Of a DNA stretch of 11,564 nucleotides, positions 6,166-11,564 are shown piece by piece. Within the stretch, counting starts at the first letter, position 1. The number at the start of each line of letters is the position of its first letter. The stretch is from Pseudonocardia sp. (GTDB lineage Bacteria > Actinomycetota > Actinomycetes > Mycobacteriales > Pseudonocardiaceae). The stretch lies in contig JAKDLE010000037.1 in assembly GCA_030453005.1 (NCBI GenBank), positions 1 through 11,564 of the forward strand, read 5' to 3'. The position numbers were made by a program, and so were the translations under genes. A model generated the notes under the pieces. It searched no databases, was not told where the DNA came from, and saw only the letters and a list, made by a program, of their open reading frames with translations.

Positions 6166-6933
6166 TCAGTGCGCGAGGATCTTGCCGAGGAAGTCCTTGG
6201 CACGGTCGGATGTGGGGTTGGAGAAGAACGTGTCCGGGGTCGCGTCCTCGACGATCTCGCCGTCGGACATGAACACCACCCGGTGGGCGGCGCCGCGGGC
6301 GAAGCCCATCTCGTGGGTGACCACGAGCATCGTCATGCCCTCCTTGGCGAGCGTGACCATCGCCTCGAGCACCTCGTTGATCATCTCGGGGTCGAGCGCC
6401 GAGGTCGGCTCGTCGAAGAGCATCACCTTGGGTGCCATCGCCAGCGCCCTGGCGATCGCGGCGCGTTGCTGCTGCCCGCCGGAGAGCTGGGCGGGGTACT
6501 TGTCGGCCTGGTTGGCGATGCCGACCCGCTCGAGCAGCTGCATCGCCGTGTCGTGGGCCTCGGACTTGCTCTTGCCCCGGACCTTGATCGGGCCGAGCAT
6601 CACGTTCTCGGCGATGGTCTTGTGCGCGAACAGGTTGAACTGCTGGAAGACCATGCCGACGTCCGAGCGCAGCTTCGCGAGCGCCTTGCCCTCCGCGGGC
6701 AGCTCCGCGCCGTCCACCTCGATGGTGCCCGAGTCGATCGGTTCGAGCCGGTTGATCGCGCGGCACAGGGTCGACTTGCCCGACCCTGACGGGCCGAGCA
6801 CGACGACGACCTCGCCGGACGCCACCTCCAGATTGATGTCGCGTAGCACGTGCAGGTCGCCGAAGTGCTTGTCGACAGCCGTCATCCTGATCATCGGCGT
6901 GTCGGCTGTGGTCGTGTTCGGGCCTCCGGGCAT
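6166..6933 (-). CDS. gluA: ATP-binding subunit GluA of the glutamate-type ABC importer
   Basis: This 255-residue ATPase powers the importer from the cytoplasmic side. All nucleotide-binding motifs are intact: Walker A GPSGSGKST (47-55), Q-loop VFQQFNLFAHKT, signature LSGGQQQR (150-157), Walker B VMLFDEPTSALD (Asp174, Glu175) and switch His207 in VVTHEMGFA. Length and motifs match the GlnQ/GluA class of polar amino acid ATPases. The ATG at 6933 is used because a -10 box lies 6 bases before it, giving a leaderless mRNA, and no Shine-Dalgarno sequence is present. Internal ATGs at codons 14 and 17 (MIRMTAVDKHFG) would give a more standard family N-terminus and remain alternatives. It is the first gene of the operon gluA-gluB-gluC-gluD, and it diverges from a two-component system that probably controls it. 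Confidence 0.95.
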   Translation of the reverse strand: MPGGPNTTTADTPMIRMTAVDKHFGDLHVLRDINLEVASGEVVVVLGPSGSGKSTLCRAINRLEPIDSGTIEVDGAELPAEGKALAKLRSDVGMVFQQFNLFAHKTIAENVMLGPIKVRGKSKSEAHDTAMQLLERVGIANQADKYPAQLSGGQQQRAAIARALAMAPKVMLFDEPTSALDPEMINEVLEAMVTLAKEGMTMLVVTHEMGFARGAAHRVVFMSDGEIVEDATPDTFFSNPTSDRAKDFLGKILAH

Positions 6934-6939
6934 GGCGGG

Positions 6940-6969
6940 ACGCTATGGGGAATCGGACGGTGTAGTCCA
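6940..6969 (-). promoter_or_regulatory. Candidate gluA promoter (leaderless)
   Basis: On the minus strand TGGACT (6969-6964; 4 of 6 against TTGACA) and TAGCGT (6945-6940; TAnnnT) are separated by 18 bases. The -10 ends 6 bases before the gluA ATG, so transcription would begin at or beside the start codon. The -10 sits inside one arm (CCCATAGCGT) of an inverted repeat whose other arm lies at 6983-6992, so a regulator bound there would block or reposition RNA polymerase. Confidence 0.55.
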
Positions 6970-6992
6970 GCACCTTGAGCTACCCATAGGGT
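6963..6992 (+). promoter_or_regulatory. Candidate promoter of the response regulator-kinase operon
   Basis: TAGGGT at 6987-6992 fits TAnnnT and would place the mRNA start near 7000, leaving a leader of about 36 bases that contains the regulator's ribosome site. The -35 is poor (TAGTCC, 6963-6968, 3 of 6, 18-base spacer) and overlaps the gluA -35 on the other strand, which suggests the promoter needs an activator or competes with gluA. Another reading uses TTGAGC (6975-6980) as -35 with TGCGAT (6998-7003) as -10. Confidence 0.38.
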
Positions 6993-7005
6993 TTCGCTGC
7001 GATAT

Positions 7006-7017
7006 CGAGACTTCTCG
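7006..7017. promoter_or_regulatory. Operator-like palindrome CGAGA-ct-TCTCG before the regulator gene
   Basis: Two 5-base arms around a 2-base centre, located 18 bases before the GTG at 7036 and just ahead of the ribosome site (AAAGGTGGGG, about 7024-7033). It could be a protein-binding site, because a 2-base loop is too tight for a good RNA hairpin. With only 10 matching bases, chance is a real possibility in this GC-rich DNA. Confidence 0.3.
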
Positions 7018-7035
7018 GTACGGAAAGGTGGGGTC

Positions 7036-7716
7036 GTGCACATCCTGCTCGTCGAGGACGACGACCGCGTCGCAGCGGCGCTGCGCCCGGCGCTGCACCG
7101 CCACGGGATGACGACCACCCGCCTGGCGCGGGGGCGCGGCGCCGTCGACCATCTGTCCGGTGTCGACGTCGTGCTGCTCGACCTCGGTTTGCCCGACGTC
7201 GACGGCGTGGACGTGTGCCGCGCCATCCGTGCCGTCAGCGAGGTGCCGGTGATCGTCGTCTCGGCCCGTGGCGAGGTGGACGACCGCATCCTCGGGCTGC
7301 ACTCGGGCGCCGACGACTACCTCGTCAAGCCCTACGACGTCGGGGAGCTCGTGGCGCGGGTGCACGCGGTGTACCGCAGGCGGCGGGTGGAGGCGGCGTC
7401 GGCGGACGGGGCGCCCGACGTGCTGGAGGTCGACGGCGTGAGCGTCGACCTGACCCGCCACACCGTCACCGTCGGCGGAGTCTCGGTGACGCTGACCCGC
7501 AAGGAGTTCCAGGTGCTGGCGCTGCTCGCGAGCTCCGGGGGAGCGGTGTGCACGCGCAGCCGGATCGTCGCCGAGGTGTGGGGACGCAGCTGGGCGGGGG
7601 CGAACCGCACGCTCGACGTGCACATCGCCACGCTGCGCACGAAGCTCGGGCGCCCGGAGATGGTGCAGACCGTGCGGGGTGTCGGCTACCGGCTCGGGCT
7701 ACCGGGAGGCGGGTGA
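7036..7716 (+). CDS. gluR: OmpR-family response regulator, GluR-like
   Basis: This 226-residue cytoplasmic transcription factor has a receiver domain (1-115) and a winged-helix DNA-binding domain (about 130-222). Receiver residues are complete: acidic pocket Glu7/Asp8/Asp9, phospho-acceptor Asp49 in VVLLDLGLPDVDG, Ser76 in VIVVSARG and Lys98 in LVKPYD. The effector domain shows the usual OmpR landmarks: LTRKEFQVLALLAS, VWGRSWAGANRTLDVHIATL, then VRGVGYRL at the end. The GTG at 7036 follows a purine-rich ribosome site and gives the standard MHILLVEDD start. It is divergent from gluA and sits 3 bases before the kinase gene, so the pair forms one operon. The arrangement matches the GluR-GluK system of Streptomyces coelicolor, where the regulator acts on the gluR-gluA intergenic region. 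The symbol rests on that synteny and family type; the ligand response here is inferred. Confidence 0.9.
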   Translation: MHILLVEDDDRVAAALRPALHRHGMTTTRLARGRGAVDHLSGVDVVLLDLGLPDVDGVDVCRAIRAVSEVPVIVVSARGEVDDRILGLHSGADDYLVKPYDVGELVARVHAVYRRRRVEAASADGAPDVLEVDGVSVDLTRHTVTVGGVSVTLTRKEFQVLALLASSGGAVCTRSRIVAEVWGRSWAGANRTLDVHIATLRTKLGRPEMVQTVRGVGYRLGLPGGG

Positions 7717-7719
7717 GCC

Positions 7720-9096
7720 GTGGCCGCGCGACTGCTGGTGATCATGGTGTTCGTGGTGGGCCTGCTCGCCGCCGGGCTCGGTGTGCCGCTCGCGCTGGCC
7801 AACGCGAGCGCGTCGCAGCAGGACCTGTTCACCCGGCGGCTGTCGGACACCACGTTCTTCGCCTCGTCGGCCGAGCGCCCGCTCACCGAGGCGGACACCG
7901 CGCAGCTGGAGGCGTCGCTGCGCCGCTACGACGAGGTCTACGGCGACGCGGTGCTCGTCCTCGACTCCGACGGCGACCTGGTGGCGGCCTCACGCACGCC
8001 CGCACCGGTCCTCGACGCCGACGCCACTGAACGCGTGACGCTCGCACTGGCCCGGCACCCGTCGGAGCCCTACCCGCTGCTGATGCCCTGGGACGACCGG
8101 CCGCTCGTGCTCGCCGAGCCGGTGCTCGCCGACACCGAGGTGCGCGGGGCCGTCGTCACGATCTCCTCCACGGCCGCCGTGCGGGCCGACGAGCTGCGGG
8201 TGTGGTCGTTGGTGGCGGCCGCGGCGCTGCTGGCGCTGGGGCTCGGCGTGCTCGTCGCGCTGCCGGTGGTGCGCTGGATCCTGCGTCCGGTGCAGCGCCT
8301 CGACGAGGGCACCGGGCGGGTGGCCGCCGCCGTGTTGGCGGGTGCGGCTCCCGAACCGGTGTCCGACGGGTCCGGGCCTCCCGAGCTGCGCAGGCTCTCG
8401 GCGTCGTTCGACGCGATGGCCGAGACCGTCACGCAGGCCTACTCCGCGCAGCGGGCGTTCGTCGCCGACGCCAGCCATCAGCTGCGCAACCCGCTCACGG
8501 CGCTGCGACTGCGGCTGTCCAACCTCGACGGTCGCGTCGACGCGGGGGCGGAGGAGGACCAGATCGCCGCGTTGGAGGAGGCGGAGCGCCTGTCGACCCT
8601 GCTCGACGGCCTGCTCGCACTCGCCAGGGCGGAACGCAGCGCACCGGTGACGACGGTGGACGTGGACGCGGGCGTCGACGACCGGCTCGACGCCTGGCGG
8701 CCGCTGGCCGAGCACACCGGCCTCACGCTGGATCGCGAGGGCCGGGCCGGGCTGCGCGCCACCGGGCCCGCGGGGGTGGTGGAGACGGTGCTCGACGCGG
8801 TGCTGGACAACGCCGTGAAGTTCACGCCCGCGGGCGGCCGGGTGACGGTGGCGCTGGGCGCCACGGCCACGCACGTCGAGATCGCGGTGCGCGACACCGG
8901 ACCCGGACTCGAGCCCGAGGAACTGGAGCGGGCCACCGACCGGTTCTGGCGCAGCCCCCGCCAGATCAACACCGAGGGCTCCGGGCTGGGGCTCGCCATC
9001 GCCGCCCGCACCGTGGAGCTCGGAGGCGGCAACCTGGACCTGGCGCTGCCGCCCGGGGGCGGCCTGCGGGTGGTGGCGCGGCTACCCCGCGCGTGA
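7720..9096 (+). CDS. gluK: Sensor histidine kinase, GluK-like
   Basis: This 458-residue membrane kinase is the partner of the regulator just upstream. Order of parts: first membrane helix at about 4-27 (LLVIMVFVVGLLAAGLGVPL), an extracellular sensor of about 130 residues, second helix at about 162-184, a HAMP linker at about 185-240, the dimerisation helix with phospho-acceptor His253 in ASHQLRNPLTAL, and the ATPase domain. The latter has the N-box (Asn364 in LDNAVKFTP), G1 box DTGPGLEP (392-399), an F-box FWRSP and G2 box GSGLGLAIAA. The catalytic parts look intact. The sensor region matches no domain I can name by eye. The GTG at 7720 follows GGGAGG by 10 bases and starts 3 bases after the regulator stop. 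Its TGA is 13 bases from the stop of the TAXI lipoprotein gene on the other strand. Sensing of glutamate is inferred from the divergent gluABCD operon and the Streptomyces parallel. Confidence 0.92.
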   Translation: MAARLLVIMVFVVGLLAAGLGVPLALANASASQQDLFTRRLSDTTFFASSAERPLTEADTAQLEASLRRYDEVYGDAVLVLDSDGDLVAASRTPAPVLDADATERVTLALARHPSEPYPLLMPWDDRPLVLAEPVLADTEVRGAVVTISSTAAVRADELRVWSLVAAAALLALGLGVLVALPVVRWILRPVQRLDEGTGRVAAAVLAGAAPEPVSDGSGPPELRRLSASFDAMAETVTQAYSAQRAFVADASHQLRNPLTALRLRLSNLDGRVDAGAEEDQIAALEEAERLSTLLDGLLALARAERSAPVTTVDVDAGVDDRLDAWRPLAEHTGLTLDREGRAGLRATGPAGVVETVLDAVLDNAVKFTPAGGRVTVALGATATHVEIAVRDTGPGLEPEELERATDRFWRSPRQINTEGSGLGLAIAARTVELGGGNLDLALPPGGGLRVVARLPRA

Positions 9097-9109
9097 GCAG
9101 GCGGCCCGC

Positions 9110-10072
9110 TCAACCCCGTTCGTCGCGGTAGAACCGTTTCGCGCCGGGGTGCAACAGGATCGGCTGGGTGCCGATCGCGGCGCGGGGGTCGATCGTCAGC
9201 GCCGCGGGGCCCGCCCGCGCCACGGCCTCCTGCTCGGAGAACAGCACCCGCACCAGCGCCGTGGCCAGTGCGTCGGGCATCGTGGCGCGGACCAGCAGGA
9301 AGTTGCGCACCAGCAGCGTCGTCACCGGCGTCGTGAGACCGCCGTAGCTCTCGGCGGGCACGGTCCCGGGGGCGTACACGGGATGGCTCGCCCGGATCGC
9401 GGCGAGCACTCCGTCGTGGTCGAGGTCGAGCAGGCGGATCGGGAGCCGGGCCGCCAGCTCGGCCACCGCAGGGGTGGGCAGGCCCCCGGACCAGAAGAAC
9501 GCATCGATGTCGCCGGCGACCATCGCCGCCACCGAGTCGACGAGACCGAGCTGCACCGCGCGCAGGTCGGCCGCGCCGAGGCCCGCGGCGTCGAGGACGC
9601 GCCCGGCCACCACCGACACGCCGGAGTCGGGCGCGCCCACCGACACCCGGGCCCCCCGCAGCTGAGACACCGTCGTGAGGGGCGACGTCGCGGGCACCAC
9701 CACGTGCAGCACGTCGTCGTAGATGCGGGCCAGCGCCCGCGGCACGTCGGGGTCGGAGGGTGAGGTGCCGGCGAGCCGCTCGACGGCGGCGTCGATCTGG
9801 CTGAACGCCACGTCCGCGGCGCCCGCGGCGAGCAGCGCGACGTTCTCGACCGAGCCCGCGGTGCTGAGCACCAGCGGCGGTTCGGCGAGACCCAGCTCCT
9901 CGTGCCAGGCCGCCGCCAGCGCGCTGCCCAGGCTGAAGTACACGCCCTGCTCCGAACCAGTGGCCAGGCGCAGCCGGGTCCCCGCGAAGGGGGCGGCGCA
10001 GCCCGGGAGGGCGGCCACCACGGCGGCGGCGGCCGCCGCGGTCAACACGGTGCGCCGTGCAACGTCGCGCAT
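9110..10072 (-). CDS. TAXI-family solute-binding lipoprotein (TRAP-type receptor without transporter)
   Basis: This 320-residue exported lipoprotein begins [16 protein letters not shown] and reaches a lipobox ALPGC with Cys25; the Arg pair at 6-7 allows export by Sec or Tat. The mature part follows the TAXI layout: [20 protein letters not shown] (strand and ligand loop), [50 protein letters not shown], then [21 protein letters not shown] proteins normally deliver substrates, often suggested to be glutamate or other dicarboxylates, to a fused-type TRAP permease. No TRAP membrane gene is in the window. The ATG at 10072 is chosen for its clean lipoprotein signal and an AGGA 8-9 bases upstream; the frame stays open further but reads into miaB antisense sequence. 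It converges on the kinase gene with a 13-base gap and diverges from miaB. It may feed a permease elsewhere or act as a sensor protein; the location beside a glutamate-type kinase favours the second. Confidence 0.88.
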   Translation of the reverse strand: MRDVARRTVLTAAAAAAVVAALPGCAAPFAGTRLRLATGSEQGVYFSLGSALAAAWHEELGLAEPPLVLSTAGSVENVALLAAGAADVAFSQIDAAVERLAGTSPSDPDVPRALARIYDDVLHVVVPATSPLTTVSQLRGARVSVGAPDSGVSVVAGRVLDAAGLGAADLRAVQLGLVDSVAAMVAGDIDAFFWSGGLPTPAVAELAARLPIRLLDLDHDGVLAAIRASHPVYAPGTVPAESYGGLTTPVTTLLVRNFLLVRATMPDALATALVRVLFSEQEAVARAGPAALTIDPRAAIGTQPILLHPGAKRFYRDERG

Positions 10073-10129
10073 GCGCGCATCCTGCTGCAGGAGCACCCGG
10101 GCCGTCGAGCCGTCGCCGGTACCACGGCC

Positions 10130-10135
10130 TACCCT
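10130..10135 (+). promoter_or_regulatory. Candidate -10 box (TACCCT) for a leaderless miaB mRNA
   Basis: TACCCT fits TAnnnT and ends 6 bases before the miaB GTG at 10142, the same spacing as seen for gluA. No Shine-Dalgarno sequence precedes the GTG at a useful distance. A -35 is not evident: TCGAGC at 10105-10110 is a poor match with a 19-base spacer. Confidence 0.45.
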
Positions 10136-10141
10136 GCGGGG

Positions 10142-11564
10142 GTGAGCCGCAGCTACACCGTCCGCACGTACGGGTGCCAGATGAACGTGCACGACTCCGA
10201 GCGGATGGCCGGTCTGCTGGAGGCCTCGGGGTACGTCCGTGCCGCCGACGACGACGCCGACGTGGTCGTGATCAACACCTGCGCCGTGCGCGAGAACGCC
10301 GACAACCGGCTCTACGGCAACCTCGGGCACCTGCGCCCCGTCAAGGACGCCCACCCCGGCATGCAGATCGCCGTCGGCGGATGTCTCGCGCAGAAGGACC
10401 GCTCCGAGATCGTGCGGCGCGCCCCCTGGGTCGACGTCGTGTTCGGCACCCACAACCTGCACGCCCTGCCGGTGCTCCTGGAACGCGCGCGGCACAACTC
10501 GCAGGCCCAGGTGGAGATCGCCGAGTCGCTGGAGGTGTTCCCCTCCACGCTGCCCGCGCGGCGCGAGTCCACCTACGCGGGCTGGGTGTCGATCTCGGTC
10601 GGCTGCAACAACACCTGCACGTTCTGCATCGTCCCGTCGTTGCGCGGCACCGAGTCCGACCGGCGCCCCGGCGACGTCCTCGCCGAGGTGACCGCGCTGG
10701 CCGCCGACGGCGTATTGGAGGTGACGCTGCTCGGGCAGAACGTCAACTCCTACGGCGTGGAGTTCGGCGACCGCGGCGCGTTCGCGAAGCTGCTGCGCGC
10801 CTGCGGCTCCGTCGACGGCCTGGAGCGCGTCCGCTTCACCTCACCGCACCCGCGCGACTTCACCTCCGACGTCATCGCCGCCATGGCGGAGACGCCCAAC
10901 GTGTGCCCGCAGCTGCACATGCCGTTGCAGTCGGGATCGGACTCCGTCCTGAAGGCCATGCGGCGTTCGTACCGCTCACAGCGGTTCCTGTCGATCATCG
11001 ACGAGGTGCGTGCGTCGCTGCCGGACGCCGCGATCACCACCGACGTCATCGTGGGTTTCCCCGGCGAGACCGAGGCCGACTTCCAGGCCACCCTCGACGT
11101 CGTCGCACAGGCGCGGTTCGCGAGCGCGTTCACCTTCCAGTACTCACCGCGCCCCGGAACGCCCGCCGCCTCGCTGCCCGACCAGCTCCCGAAGGCCGTG
11201 GTCCAGGAGCGGTACATGCGGCTCGTCGCGCTGCAGGAGGAGATCTCCTGGGCGGCCAACCGCGCGCTGGAGGGCCGCGTCGTCGAGGTCCTCGTCGCCG
11301 CGGGGGAGGGGCGCAAGGACGGCGCCACCCACCGGCTCTCCGGGCGGGCCCGCGACGGTCGGCTCGTGCACTTCGCGCCCGGGTCCGCCGCCGTGCGGCC
11401 CGGCGACGTCGTGGACGTCGAGATCGGCTACGGTGCCCCCCACCACCTCGTCGCCGACGGCCCGCTGCTCACCCACCGGCGCACCCGCGCGGGCGACGCC
11501 GCCGAGTCCTGCGTCCGCCCGACCACGGGCCTGGGCCTGCCCTCCTTCGGCGTGCCCGCCGCCG
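10142..11564 (+). CDS. miaB: tRNA-2-methylthio-N6-dimethylallyladenosine synthase MiaB (3' end cut by window)
   Basis: The frame is open for 474 codons to the right edge without a stop, so only the extreme C-terminus is missing. MiaB is a radical-SAM enzyme that adds a methylthio group to i6A37 of tRNAs reading UNN codons. The N-terminal domain holds the auxiliary iron-sulfur cluster cysteines Cys12 (TYGCQMN), Cys47 (INTCAVRE) and Cys81 (GGCLAQ). The radical-SAM cluster is Cys155-x3-Cys159-x2-Cys162 ([16 protein letters not shown]). Further family marks are [30 protein letters not shown] and [16 protein letters not shown]-type RNA-binding domain follows at about 375-440. The start [20 protein letters not shown] is typical for actinobacterial MiaB. 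It has no functional link to the glu genes that I can see; the pairing is probably conserved neighbourhood. It diverges from the TAXI gene over 69 bases. Confidence 0.97.
   Translation, partial: MSRSYTVRTYGCQMNVHDSERMAGLLEASGYVRAADDDADVVVINTCAVRENADNRLYGNLGHLRPVKDAHPGMQIAVGGCLAQKDRSEIVRRAPWVDVVFGTHNLHALPVLLERARHNSQAQVEIAESLEVFPSTLPARRESTYAGWVSISVGCNNTCTFCIVPSLRGTESDRRPGDVLAEVTALAADGVLEVTLLGQNVNSYGVEFGDRGAFAKLLRACGSVDGLERVRFTSPHPRDFTSDVIAAMAETPNVCPQLHMPLQSGSDSVLKAMRRSYRSQRFLSIIDEVRASLPDAAITTDVIVGFPGETEADFQATLDVVAQARFASAFTFQYSPRPGTPAASLPDQLPKAVVQERYMRLVALQEEISWAANRALEGRVVEVLVAAGEGRKDGATHRLSGRARDGRLVHFAPGSAAVRPGDVVDVEIGYGAPHHLVADGPLLTHRRTRAGDAAESCVRPTTGLGLPSFGVPAA

Larger units (their letters stand above)
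6940..6992. repeat. Inverted repeat CCCATAGnGT in the gluA-response regulator intergenic region
   Basis: CCCATAGCGT on the minus strand (6949-6940) and CCCATAGGGT on the plus strand (6983-6992) face away from each other. They agree at 9 of 10 positions, with 33 bases between the arms. The pair is almost centred in the 102-base divergent region. It can be read as two mirror-image -10 elements with extended upstream bases, or as half-sites for the neighbouring response regulator. Both readings can hold together. Confidence 0.6.

Noticed and set aside
5215..6789. 524-codon plus-strand frame opposite gluB and gluA
   Set aside because: It is antisense to two genes with full family motifs, and its composition (Gly, Arg, Leu, Val, His) is typical of antisense frames in high-GC DNA.
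5744..7111. 455-codon plus-strand frame running from gluB through the intergenic region into the regulator gene
   Set aside because: It crosses the divergent promoter region and the regulator start, and its Ser/Arg-rich translation shows no recognisable domain.
9097..9109. Bidirectional terminator between the kinase and TAXI genes
   Set aside because: The 13-base gap and its flanks show no stem-loop with enough paired bases and no T or A tract.
10063..10080. GCGCATGCGCGCAT stretch at the TAXI start as an operator
   Set aside because: Short CG-alternating palindromes are expected by chance in such GC-rich DNA, and most of it lies in the coding start.

Overview
The window is uniformly GC-rich, uses GTG starts freely, and carries actinobacterial signatures: a gluABCD amino-acid importer, a divergent OmpR-type two-component system like Streptomyces GluR-GluK, and a miaB gene with an actinobacterial-style N-terminus. 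It looks like a chromosomal segment of a high-GC actinomycete. A member of the Pseudonocardiaceae is my best guess from protein style, but I could not test it.

Layout, left to right. (1) Positions 2-393, + strand: the tail of a membrane protein, overlapping by 4 bases a small CPSC thioredoxin-like protein. (2) 423-1012, +: an alpha/beta-hydrolase gene that appears broken by a one-base loss next to a palindrome and by an internal deletion. (3) 1024-2970, +: a full-length S9 (prolyl-oligopeptidase family) serine peptidase. (4) 2971-3587, -: a PIN toxin and small antitoxin pair (VapBC type), whose toxin stop codon abuts the peptidase stop codon with no spacer. (5) 3634-6933, -: gluA-gluB-gluC-gluD, a complete glutamate-type ABC importer (ATPase, lipoprotein receptor, two permeases), with a strong 12-bp hairpin between the receptor and permease genes. 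(6) 6934-7035: a divergent control region with a CCCATAGnGT inverted repeat that doubles as two candidate -10 boxes. (7) 7036-9096, +: response regulator and histidine kinase. (8) 9110-10072, -: an orphan TAXI-family (TRAP-type) binding lipoprotein converging on the kinase. (9) 10142 to the right edge, +: miaB, cut by the window end.

How the genes may work together: the kinase and regulator most likely sense extracellular glutamate or a related acidic amino acid and control gluABCD through the shared intergenic region, as described for GluR-GluK of Streptomyces coelicolor. The TAXI lipoprotein has no TRAP membrane partner in the window and might present a ligand to the kinase; that is a hypothesis. 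Four genes (S9 peptidase, vapB, gluA, miaB) have a TAnnnT box 6-8 bases before the start codon and no Shine-Dalgarno sequence, which suggests leaderless mRNAs. I see no tRNA, rRNA, CRISPR array, insertion sequence or prophage gene. No stretch over 300 bases lacks a gene.
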